From Desulfobacterales bacterium (GTDB lineage Bacteria > Desulfobacterota > Desulfobacteria > Desulfobacterales > ETH-SRB1), in assembly GCA_030017395.1 (NCBI GenBank), contig JASEIZ010000044.1, forward strand, positions 1 through 12,103: a DNA stretch of 12,103 nucleotides, given 5' to 3'. The notes under the pieces are model-generated. The model saw only the letters and a program-made list of their open reading frames with translations, was not told where the DNA came from and did no database searches. This document shows positions 6,423-12,103 of this stretch, piece after piece. How positions within the stretch are numbered: the stretch's first letter is position 1; each line of letters starts with the position of its first letter. The position numbers and the translations under genes are program-made.

Positions 6423-6962
6423 TCAGTTGTACTTTTCTGTGCCGTCAATATTAAATGGTGATTGTGAACGAAGCGAACCAAGTTCTCCGTCTCTGTATCG
6501 AAAAAGACCTATAAGGGCTAAACCAATTGCATCAGAAGCATGGTACGGCCTAATGGGTGTCATCAAATTTAAAAAATGTCTGACCGCCCTTTCAAGCTGT
6601 ATTTTACTGGCATTGCCGTTGCCAGTCAAAATCTGCTTGGCTTCGCGAACCTGTACTTCCACAACAGGAAGATCAAGTTGGTTCCCTGCGAGAAGAATTA
6701 CACCTGTCACCTTGCCCAAAGTTATGCCGGACTTGGGATATTTCTGAAGAGAAAATATATCCTCTACAACCATAAGATCCGGCTTTTCATCTTTTAAAAT
6801 AATAAGAAGCCTTGAAAAGATTTTGTTGAGTCGACTTGGCAATGAAATATTTTTTGAAGTAGTTATACTTCCATAGGAATAAGCTTCAACCTTAAGCTCC
6901 GTCCCTTTGACAATGCCGATGCCGGTTGATGACAGGCCTGGATCTATGCCGATGGTCTTAAT
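6423..6962 (-). CDS. ruvC: Holliday junction endonuclease RuvC, apparent ATT start codon
   Basis: RuvC cleaves Holliday junctions after RuvAB branch migration. The family N-terminus KTIGIDPGLSSTG is encoded in frame, but the codon where ATG is expected (6960-6962) is ATT, and no ATG, GTG or TTG lies between it and the in-frame TAA at 6978-6980. Starting at ATT gives 179 residues, close to E. coli (173), and puts the first catalytic residue at Asp7, as in E. coli and Thermus. The others are Glu67 (VVEDIF), His141 and Asp144 (HASDAIGLAL). His in the third position is as in Thermus RuvC, not Asp as in E. coli. A conventional start at TTG 6840-6842 would drop the first 40 residues including Asp7 and give a dead protein. 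It follows the cpoB stop by 11 nt with only a weak GAG as ribosome site. The gene is secure; the start is either non-canonical or reflects a base error. Confidence 0.9.
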   Translation of the reverse strand: MKTIGIDPGLSSTGIGIVKGTELKVEAYSYGSITTSKNISLPSRLNKIFSRLLIILKDEKPDLMVVEDIFSLQKYPKSGITLGKVTGVILLAGNQLDLPVVEVQVREAKQILTGNGNASKIQLERAVRHFLNLMTPIRPYHASDAIGLALIGLFRYRDGELGSLRSQSPFNIDGTEKYN

Positions 6963-6973
6963 AGCTCTATTTT

Positions 6974-7825
6974 TTATTTAAACCCCTTTAATTTTTTCCT
7001 TGCTATATCTGCTTCGTTTGATTTCGGATGTTTTAAAATCAATTCGTTTAAAACAAGACGGGCGTTTGCCTTTTCTCCGAGATTTAAAAAGGCAAGCCCC
7101 TGCTTCAAAAATGAAGCCGGCACTTTATTGCCTTTCGGATATTTTTCTATCACTTTCTGGTATTCCAATATCGCTTTCTCGTACCATTTTTCACGATAGT
7201 ATATTTCACCAATCCAAAATTGTGCGTTATCGACATGCCGAGAGTTTGGATACTGCTTCAATATTTTTTGAAACTCCTCACGAGCGGCTTCAAGATCATC
7301 ACGATCAAACGCCTGTTTGGCTGACGTGTAAATTTCATCTTCTGAAAGCTGTTTTTCGGTTTTTCCAACAGTCTTGATTTTTGCATCAAGGCTTGAAGGC
7401 TCTAAATTAAGATATTTCTGTATATTTACAATGCAATCATGATTTAAAGCCGATCTTTCTTCAAGTTTACCTAAAATATCTTTCTTCTTTGCTTCCACAT
7501 CTTCAAGAACCGCTATTTTTCGTTTTAACAGGTATTCGGCCTCTTCAAGTTTTCCGTTTAATATCCGTATCTCCTCTCTGAGTCCGTCTAACACTACATA
7601 GATATCTGCAGACCTGGTTCTATTGTAACGATCCTTTTCTTCCTGTTTTTTTATGGATTCCTGCGTCAGGGATTTAAGCTGAGCCTTATCCTTCTCCAGT
7701 TCGATATTGCGCTGTTCAAGAACAGCCATACGATCATAGAGCGCTATAACATCCTGCTGCATGGCGCATCCGCACAAAACAGCAAAACAGGCAATAAATA
7801 AAACAATAATTTTCATAGCAAACAC
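6974..7825 (-). CDS. cpoB: CpoB/YbgF-like Tol-Pal system protein, predicted lipoprotein with coiled coil and TPRs
   Basis: CpoB coordinates outer-membrane constriction with septal wall synthesis through TolA and the PBP1B system in E. coli. This 283-residue protein has a signal peptide ending in lipobox LCGC (17-20), so it is probably lipidated on Cys20, unlike the soluble E. coli protein. A long charged coiled coil spans about 22-125, and tetratricopeptide repeats occupy about 163-283 (for example YTSAKQAFDRDD, AQFWIGEIYYREKWYEKA, FLNLGEKANA). Two starts are possible: GTG at 7823-7825, with AGGA spaced 7 nt upstream, or ATG at 7814-7816, which gives the cleaner MKIIVLFIACF signal sequence but has poor spacing. 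The AGGA lies inside the hairpin just upstream, so translation may be coupled to pal. It is the last gene of tolQRAB-pal-cpoB and precedes ruvC by 11 nt. Confidence 0.9.
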   Translation of the reverse strand: MFAMKIIVLFIACFAVLCGCAMQQDVIALYDRMAVLEQRNIELEKDKAQLKSLTQESIKKQEEKDRYNRTRSADIYVVLDGLREEIRILNGKLEEAEYLLKRKIAVLEDVEAKKKDILGKLEERSALNHDCIVNIQKYLNLEPSSLDAKIKTVGKTEKQLSEDEIYTSAKQAFDRDDLEAAREEFQKILKQYPNSRHVDNAQFWIGEIYYREKWYEKAILEYQKVIEKYPKGNKVPASFLKQGLAFLNLGEKANARLVLNELILKHPKSNEADIARKKLKGFK

Positions 7826-7828
7826 ATT

Positions 7829-7864
7829 AAAATCCTAATTGAGCTTCAGCTCAATTAGGATTTT
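7829..7864 (-). promoter_or_regulatory. perfect 16-bp hairpin between pal and cpoB, overlapping the cpoB ribosome-binding site
   Basis: Arms 7829-7844 and 7849-7864 are exactly complementary, with a 4-nt loop (TGAA as read on the transcript). The stem begins 3 nt after the pal stop codon. The 3' arm contains AGGA, the likely cpoB Shine-Dalgarno, and ends in four U residues 3 nt before the candidate GTG start. It could act as an intrinsic terminator or attenuator (a weak one, since the U tract is short), protect pal mRNA from 3' decay, or mask the cpoB site until a ribosome finishing pal opens the stem. The structure is seen directly; which role it plays is inference. Confidence 0.8.
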
Positions 7865-7867
7865 GAT

Positions 7868-8455
7868 TTATTCTATTTCAAAATGGGCTCGCCTGTTTTT
7901 TGCCCAGGCAACTTCATCGTGCCCGGAATCTACAGGACGTTCTTCACCATAGCTTACAGTTGTCAACCGGGAACCGGCAATGCCGAGATTGATCAGGTAG
8001 TTTCTTGCGCTTTCAGCCCTCCTGTCTCCAAGGGCAAGGTTATACTCATTGGTGCCGCGTTCATCACAATGCCCCTCAATAATAACGGATACGTTAGGAT
8101 TATTCGACAGCCAGTCCGCTTTTTTCTGTAAAACCTGCTGGGCCACGGGAAGAAGATTATACTTGTCAAAGTCAAAATAAATATTTTCATTAATGAACAT
8201 ATTCCTGGCAGCCATCTTCTCACGCGCCGCCTGCTCCTCTTTCAGGCGCTGCTCCTCAATAGCCCGCTGCCTTGCCAACTCTTCTTGCTCCGCTTTTTTA
8301 GCTGCTTCAGCGGCAGCCTTTTTTGCCGCTTCATCCTCGGCCGACACAACCTCGGCGGAATCGGGCTTAACAGCCTTTTTGGCGCATGAAGCAATACACA
8401 GTACTCCTGGAATTACCAGCAATAAAACCAAACTTATCCATAATTTTTTTCGCAT
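7868..8455 (-). CDS. pal: peptidoglycan-associated lipoprotein Pal
   Basis: Pal anchors the outer membrane to peptidoglycan and exchanges partners with TolB during constriction. The 195-residue protein has a lipoprotein signal with lipobox IASC (21-24), so Cys24 should be lipidated. Next comes an Ala/Glu/Lys-rich helical tether (about 40-85), longer than in E. coli Pal. The C-terminal OmpA-like domain (about 90-195) shows FDFDKYNL, the peptidoglycan-binding segment IEGHCDERGTNEYNLALGDRR, and the final SYGEERP and NRRAHF blocks. A strong AAGGAGG lies 5 nt before the ATG, by far the best ribosome site in the window, fitting the high abundance typical of Pal. It follows tolB by 48 nt, and the hairpin after its stop may shield its mRNA. 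Confidence 0.97.
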   Translation of the reverse strand: MRKKLWISLVLLLVIPGVLCIASCAKKAVKPDSAEVVSAEDEAAKKAAAEAAKKAEQEELARQRAIEEQRLKEEQAAREKMAARNMFINENIYFDFDKYNLLPVAQQVLQKKADWLSNNPNVSVIIEGHCDERGTNEYNLALGDRRAESARNYLINLGIAGSRLTTVSYGEERPVDSGHDEVAWAKNRRAHFEIE

Positions 8456-8503
8456 TTTTCCCTCCTTATATTATAAATCTGCCGTATTTTAATTGCTTAC
8501 CGT

Positions 8504-9817
8504 TCATGGCGACCATCTCGGATTTGTTTGCTCACCAGGCAGGGAAAGCAAACATCTCTGATCTGTACCATAAGCGTTCATAACATAAATTTTATAAGAA
8601 CCCTCTCTGTTAGAGCTAAAAACAATAAGGCTTCCGTCCGGAGACCATGAAGGAGACTCATTATTCCCCTCATTAAAGGTCAATCGAAGCGGATCATTAC
8701 CGTCAATACCAATTACATAAATATTAAACGCTCCGTTTTCTGCGCCACAATAAGCTATCTTGTCTCCATTTGGAGACCAGCTTGGCGATGTGTTGTATCG
8801 ACCATGGAAAGTCAATCTTTCTACCTTGCCAGAGTCAATATCCTTGATATAAATCTGTGGCGTTCCAGACCTGTTCGATACAAAGGCCATTTTTTTACCG
8901 TCTGGAGACCATGAAGGAGATACATCGATCCCTAAATTACTGGTTAATTTCTTAATAATTTTACCGGTTCCAGTCAACATATAAATTTCCGGATCACCTG
9001 AAAATGAAAGTGTTGCAGCCAATGCAAATTTACCCGGAATCCAGGCAGGTGTAATATTAATACCTTCTTTTTCGACCACAAAGCCGCGTTTTTCTTCTAA
9101 ATGCTCTATATAAAGACCAGGTCTGCCCTTTTTGTAAGCAGTATAAGCAATCCATTTCCCGTTACACGACCATGCCGGAGAAAGGGTAATGTTTCTATTG
9201 TGAGTTCTTTGGATCGGATTGTAACCGTCAAATGCGCATATATATATCTCCTTATTCCCTGATCCCGTTGATACAAAAGCTATTTTACTGTCAAAAATAC
9301 CCCTTTTGCCGGTTAAGCAATAAATAACATCGCTGCAAAAACGATGTATCATTTTCCTTTGATCACTTATAAATCCCTTGTATCTTTTACCAACAAGCAA
9401 TTTTGATTTAAAAGTATCATATAATCTGAGCTCTATGACAACCATATTATCCTTAACCTCAAGATATCCGGTTATCAAAAGTTCGGCGCCGACACTTGTC
9501 CAGTTTTGAAAATTAATGTTTAAAGGGATTGTATCCGATTGTTCAGAATCAACAAGAAATGCACCCCTGTCAAGCATTTTGAAATAGCCTGTAAATTCCA
9601 AGGTTTCAGAGAGCAGATTAGAAGTCTTGGCAGATAAAAGTTTTTCAGACAGGCTTTTATCCATGGTTTTAAACAATGGAATCGCAACCGGTATTTTTTT
9701 CAGGAAAGGATTATTTATATCAATATAATCATGTTCGGCGCGGCAAAAAGCCGGATTGGTCAAAAAACATACCATTGCAAGCAAGAAAATCATATAAGCA
9801 GGGCATAACCGCAGCAT
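8504..9817 (-). CDS. tolB: Tol-Pal system beta-propeller protein TolB
   Basis: TolB is the periplasmic Tol component that binds Pal and is pulled on by TolA. The chosen start, ATG 9815-9817, gives 437 residues, the usual length, and a normal signal peptide (MLRLCPAYMIFLLAMVCF, cleaved near FCRA). The frame is open to an earlier ATG at 9911-9913, adding 32 residues that would make an implausibly long leader; no start has a good ribosome site, so this remains open. After the N-terminal alpha/beta domain comes a six-bladed propeller with recurring S-P-x-W-S-P/x-D/N-G blade motifs, for example SPSWSPDGKK, SPSWSPNGDK and SPSWSPDGSL, ending in NPRWSP, which probably closes the ring. The second visible blade is degenerate (TPAWIPGKF). 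It lies between tolA and pal, as expected. Confidence 0.95.
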   Translation of the reverse strand: MLRLCPAYMIFLLAMVCFLTNPAFCRAEHDYIDINNPFLKKIPVAIPLFKTMDKSLSEKLLSAKTSNLLSETLEFTGYFKMLDRGAFLVDSEQSDTIPLNINFQNWTSVGAELLITGYLEVKDNMVVIELRLYDTFKSKLLVGKRYKGFISDQRKMIHRFCSDVIYCLTGKRGIFDSKIAFVSTGSGNKEIYICAFDGYNPIQRTHNRNITLSPAWSCNGKWIAYTAYKKGRPGLYIEHLEEKRGFVVEKEGINITPAWIPGKFALAATLSFSGDPEIYMLTGTGKIIKKLTSNLGIDVSPSWSPDGKKMAFVSNRSGTPQIYIKDIDSGKVERLTFHGRYNTSPSWSPNGDKIAYCGAENGAFNIYVIGIDGNDPLRLTFNEGNNESPSWSPDGSLIVFSSNREGSYKIYVMNAYGTDQRCLLSLPGEQTNPRWSP

Positions 9818-9931
9818 GTTAACAAACCAGGATAACATACAAGTCTTACAGCATTTTGAATAGGGTGTTAAATCAAATATAGGCATTGAACAACCATTAA
9901 TATCGACTGTCATACATTTATAAACAAGCCA

Positions 9932-10810
9932 TTAACGCAAGCCCGATGGAGTAAAAATCAGACCAAGATTATAATGCGGATGCAAATATTCTTTTGGAAG
10001 CATGGGAAGCGGATTCGATTTCATAACAGCCTTATAAGCGGATTCATCAAAATATGTATCGCCTGACTTTTTTTCAAACCAAACATCTTTAATTTCGCCG
10101 TTTTGCATAATTCTAATCACCACCACAGCCACCAAATCAGTACGCCTGCCAGCCAACTGTATTGAAAAAGCCCAGTTTTTCTCAATACAATATGAAATTT
10201 GTGCTCTATATATATCCATTAGTTCGAGCTCTCTTTTCCCGACAGCGCCATGGCCGCCCTGTGCCCCGGTAGAAAGTGACATAGCTCCGGCTCCTAGTTG
10301 AAATTTCTGACCGCTTGTCGCCACTTTGTTTTTTAAATGGTCAATTGCTTCAGCAATAGGATTAGGCCTTGACGTTTCAATCTTCTCTTCGATCCTCGCA
10401 ACAGCGCTTTTTACAACCCTGGAAGATTTAAAGGTCTCTTTCTTAAGCGATTTTTTTAGCGTCCTTCTCTTAGGGGCAACAGAAACGGCTTCTGAGGTGT
10501 CTTGATCCGCTTTTGCGTCTATTTTAGATGAAATCTTGGAAACCTCTGGCATTGCAATTTTCTTTTCCAACTCAAAACCAGTTAGCCTGCCGGCGCCCGG
10601 ATCTTTTTCCCAGCCAGGCAATGTAACCATGCTCACATTTATAACAGAAGGTGAAAAATGTTTATATGGCTTTGGGCCCGGCACAAAAATCAAAGCTCCC
10701 AAAAAAATCATATGTAACATTGCAGAAGCAGCAAAAGTAAAAAACAGGGTGCGCGGCTCTTCCTCCATCATATAAAACAAACAAGCAGGATGATTTAAAT
10801 TTTCTTTCAT
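9932..10810 (-). CDS. tolA: TolA-like inner-membrane energy transducer (TonB/TolA C-terminal domain)
   Basis: TolA links the TolQR motor to TolB/Pal across the periplasm. This 292-residue protein has a short cytoplasmic N-terminus, one membrane helix (about 22-44), a Lys/Glu/Ser-rich periplasmic linker (about 70-165) and a TonB/TolA-type C-terminal domain (about 195-290) with YRAQISYCIEKNW (201-213), VVVIRIMQNGEIKDVWF (229-245) and SAYKAVMKSNPLP (257-269). The linker is shorter and less repetitive than the long Ala-rich helix of E. coli TolA. A Gly-rich patch (172-191) precedes the final domain. Its ATG overlaps the tolR stop by 4 nt (ATGA), indicating translational coupling. A TonB role is possible on domain grounds alone, but the position between tolR and tolB supports TolA. 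Confidence 0.9.
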   Translation of the reverse strand: MKENLNHPACLFYMMEEEPRTLFFTFAASAMLHMIFLGALIFVPGPKPYKHFSPSVINVSMVTLPGWEKDPGAGRLTGFELEKKIAMPEVSKISSKIDAKADQDTSEAVSVAPKRRTLKKSLKKETFKSSRVVKSAVARIEEKIETSRPNPIAEAIDHLKNKVATSGQKFQLGAGAMSLSTGAQGGHGAVGKRELELMDIYRAQISYCIEKNWAFSIQLAGRRTDLVAVVVIRIMQNGEIKDVWFEKKSGDTYFDESAYKAVMKSNPLPMLPKEYLHPHYNLGLIFTPSGLR

Positions 10811-11238
10811 TTGCCATTAGCTTCTTTTTTGTTCTCAGCAACAATAGGCTCTGTCACCATACCAACCTTATCAATCCCGGCCCCTTTTATCTCCGACATA
10901 ACACGAACTACTATCCCATAAGGAATGCCTTTGTCAGCCCGAAGATATATTTCACGGTCGATACGGCCCTCAAAAATTTTTATAAGTTTTTCTTTAAGAA
11001 AATCAAGCGTTACATTGTAATCATTAATATATACCAGATTATTACTATCGATAGTAATAACAATATGATCTTCTTTAGAAGAAAGAGGTTCTGAAGTTGT
11101 TTTCGGCAAAGAAACATCTACTCCCTGCATCATCATCGGTGCGGTTACCATAAAAATGATCAATAGCACGAGCATAACATCAACAAACGGTGTCACATTT
11201 ATATCAGACATAAGCTTATTGTGGTCGCCGGATGTCAT
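10807..11238 (-). CDS. tolR: Tol-Pal system proton-channel protein TolR (ExbD family)
   Basis: TolR is the peptidoglycan-binding regulator of the TolQ motor. The 143-residue protein opens with the family segment SDINVTPFVDVMLVLLIIF (11-29); Asp20 is the membrane-embedded, proton-carrying aspartate equivalent to E. coli Asp23. One membrane helix (about 18-36) is followed by a periplasmic ExbD-like domain ending in IYLRADKGIPYGIVVRVM. A short Lys-rich tail closes the protein. Both ends overlap neighbours by 4 nt, with tolQ upstream and tolA downstream. Confidence 0.96.
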   Translation of the reverse strand: MTSGDHNKLMSDINVTPFVDVMLVLLIIFMVTAPMMMQGVDVSLPKTTSEPLSSKEDHIVITIDSNNLVYINDYNVTLDFLKEKLIKIFEGRIDREIYLRADKGIPYGIVVRVMSEIKGAGIDKVGMVTEPIVAENKKEANGK

Positions 11239-11969
11239 TTGTCTCTCTCCTTTTCACTTAATATGTCCCGTTCAATAATATTAAGAAAATCTGCGGAAAA
11301 ACTTTGCAGTTCGGTTTCAATAACTCTTATTTTCTGCATAAAGTAATTAAAAGCAATAACAGCAGGTATTGCCACCGCCAAACCTGCCGCTGTTGCAATG
11401 AGCGCCTCGGAAATTCCAGGAGCTACAACAGCCAGGCTGGCTGAACCTTTAAGCCCGATACCATGAAAAGAATTCATGATGCCCCACACTGTGCCGAACA
11501 AACCAATAAAAGGGGTTGTATTCCCTGTTGTGGCAAGAAAAGGAACAAGATGGGTCATCCGGGTTGTTTCTGTATTAATTGCCCGCCGTAAAGCTCTCTT
11601 GAGATTGTCTATGCTTGCGAACTTGGCATTCAATGATGCGGTTTCAGCCTCAGATGATCGTTGAGATTGAGATGTTGCTGAAAAACTTGACTGGCTTAGT
11701 TTTTTAAGCTCGGAATATCCTACACGAAAGATTCTTGCGACAGGGCTTCCATGAAGATGTTTGGCCTTTGCAAAAGCATCGGAAAGATCCCTGCTTTTCC
11801 AGAAAAAATCTGTGAAATATGCTGACTCTTTAAATGACTTTTTGATATATCGATATTTAATTATTATAATAGTCCATGATGTAATGGAAAAAAAAAGCAG
11901 GACAAGCAAAACAAACTGCACCATAAGACAGGCATTAAATATCATGTGGATCAAATCAGTCTGGATCAT
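11235..11969 (-). CDS. tolQ: Tol-Pal system motor protein TolQ (MotA/TolQ/ExbB family)
   Basis: TolQ forms the pentameric inner-membrane motor that uses the proton gradient with TolR. The 244-residue protein has three membrane helices (about 15-38, 143-168, 186-209). Family motifs include FLATTGNTTPFIGLFGTVWGIM (helix 2 region, 145-166) and PGISEALIATAAGLAVAIPA (helix 3 region). The cytoplasmic loop after helix 1 contains a Ser/Gln-rich stretch (92-112, SQSSFSATSQSQRSSEAET region) that looks like an insertion. GGAG lies 8 nt before the ATG, a good ribosome site. It is the first gene of the tol cluster here, and ybgC, often upstream in other bacteria, is not within the 134 bp seen. Confidence 0.96.
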   Translation of the reverse strand: MIQTDLIHMIFNACLMVQFVLLVLLFFSITSWTIIIIKYRYIKKSFKESAYFTDFFWKSRDLSDAFAKAKHLHGSPVARIFRVGYSELKKLSQSSFSATSQSQRSSEAETASLNAKFASIDNLKRALRRAINTETTRMTHLVPFLATTGNTTPFIGLFGTVWGIMNSFHGIGLKGSASLAVVAPGISEALIATAAGLAVAIPAVIAFNYFMQKIRVIETELQSFSADFLNIIERDILSEKERDK

Positions 11970-12027
11970 AAAAACAGCTCCGGTTGATTAATTTAATATA
12001 AATTACTTCCTAAATTCGCCTAACATG

Positions 12028-12056
12028 TTGATAGCAAAAACTAAATTCAAACTCAA
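12028..12056 (-). promoter_or_regulatory. candidate sigma-70 promoter for tolQ
   Basis: On the minus strand, TTGAGT (12051-12056) and TATCAA (12028-12033) are separated by 17 nt, each matching the consensus at four of six positions, with TGC just before the -10 (extended -10). Transcription would start about 52 nt before the tolQ ATG. In AT-rich DNA such matches arise by chance, so this is only a candidate, but it is the best one in the leader. Confidence 0.35.
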
Positions 12057-12080
12057 ATAATTTTAATGGCTCATTTAAGG

Positions 12081-12103
12081 TTGACAAGCTCGTAAAAAGT
12101 CTC
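12081..12103. repeat. edge of a possible dispersed intergenic repeat
   Basis: The last 23 bases read TTGACAAGCTCGTAAAAAGTCTC on the plus strand when joined across the line break at 12090/12091. GACTTTTTACGAG-type sequences flank genes repeatedly in Desulfobacterales genomes as far as I recall. TCGTAAAAAG (12090-12099) recurs as its reverse complement at 1464-1473. The element is cut by the window edge, so its full form is unseen. Confidence 0.35.

Noticed and set aside
6377..6481. 35-codon N-terminal extension of RuvA
   Set aside because: The family N-terminus MIGYIEGKL begins at 6376; the extension overlaps the ruvC 3' end and is not RuvA-like.
6423..6842. Short RuvC starting at TTG
   Set aside because: It would lack Asp7 and the first strand of the nuclease fold, while the missing residues are encoded intact just upstream.
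8470..8475. TATAAT just upstream of pal as a promoter
   Set aside because: No -35-like element lies at suitable spacing, and the match overlaps the AT-rich stretch before the ribosome site.
8193..8492. Ala/Ser-rich plus-strand open frame
   Set aside because: It mirrors the Ala/Lys/Glu-rich tether of pal on the other strand, a common artefact of biased codons.
9818..9913. 32-codon extension of TolB
   Set aside because: It would put a long polar, Cys-containing segment before the signal peptide and exceed the usual TolB length; kept only as an alternative start.
12081..12086. TTGACA on the plus strand as a -35 element
   Set aside because: It points out of the window with no visible -10, and it belongs to the repeat-like sequence at the edge.

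Overview
The window reads as one continuous stretch of protein-coding genes, all on the minus strand, so transcription runs from high to low coordinates. The DNA is AT-rich. The layout, a tol-pal operon followed directly by ruvCAB and then periplasmic peptidoglycan-modifying enzymes, together with a His-type RuvC active site, a lipoprotein CpoB and short intergenic repeats, suggests a Gram-negative bacterium of the Desulfobacterota type (Desulfobacterales-like). That assignment is inference from style; no rRNA or other taxonomic marker is present. Every spacer is under 200 bp, and I saw no tRNA, rRNA, CRISPR array or insertion sequence.

Region 1 (12103 to about 6974, read downwards) is a complete tol-pal system in the order tolQ, tolR, tolA, tolB, pal, cpoB. 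TolQ and TolR form the proton-driven motor in the inner membrane. TolA is the transducer crossing the periplasm. TolB is the periplasmic beta-propeller, Pal the peptidoglycan-binding outer-membrane lipoprotein, and CpoB (YbgF) the coiled-coil/TPR partner, here itself a predicted lipoprotein. tolQ/tolR and tolR/tolA overlap by 4 nt (ATGA). A perfect 16-bp hairpin lies between pal and cpoB and buries the likely cpoB ribosome-binding site. A candidate promoter lies upstream of tolQ.

Region 2 (6962 to 4526) is ruvC-ruvA-ruvB, the Holliday-junction resolvase and branch-migration motor. ruvC has no ATG, GTG or TTG at the expected position: Asp7 falls exactly in place only if translation starts at an ATT codon, which suggests a non-canonical start or a base error. 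ruvA and ruvB are separated by a 186-bp spacer filled by an imperfect inverted repeat built on AGAT units about 11 bp apart.

Region 3 (4499 to 1) holds an S-adenosylmethionine hydrolase-type enzyme (DUF62/SAM hydroxide adenosyltransferase) followed by three genes that look like a cell-shape module. These are a Cds6/Csd6-like YkuD-fold enzyme with two NTF2-like domains, an unrecognised single-pass membrane coiled-coil protein that overlaps it by 37 nt, and an M99 (Csd4/Pgp1-type) carboxypeptidase with the atypical zinc-ligand glutamine. The M99 gene runs off the left edge. In Helicobacter and Campylobacter, homologues of the two enzymes trim peptidoglycan stem peptides to give helical or curved cells. 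Here they sit side by side with a membrane protein that could be their scaffold. This is the most interesting part of the window.
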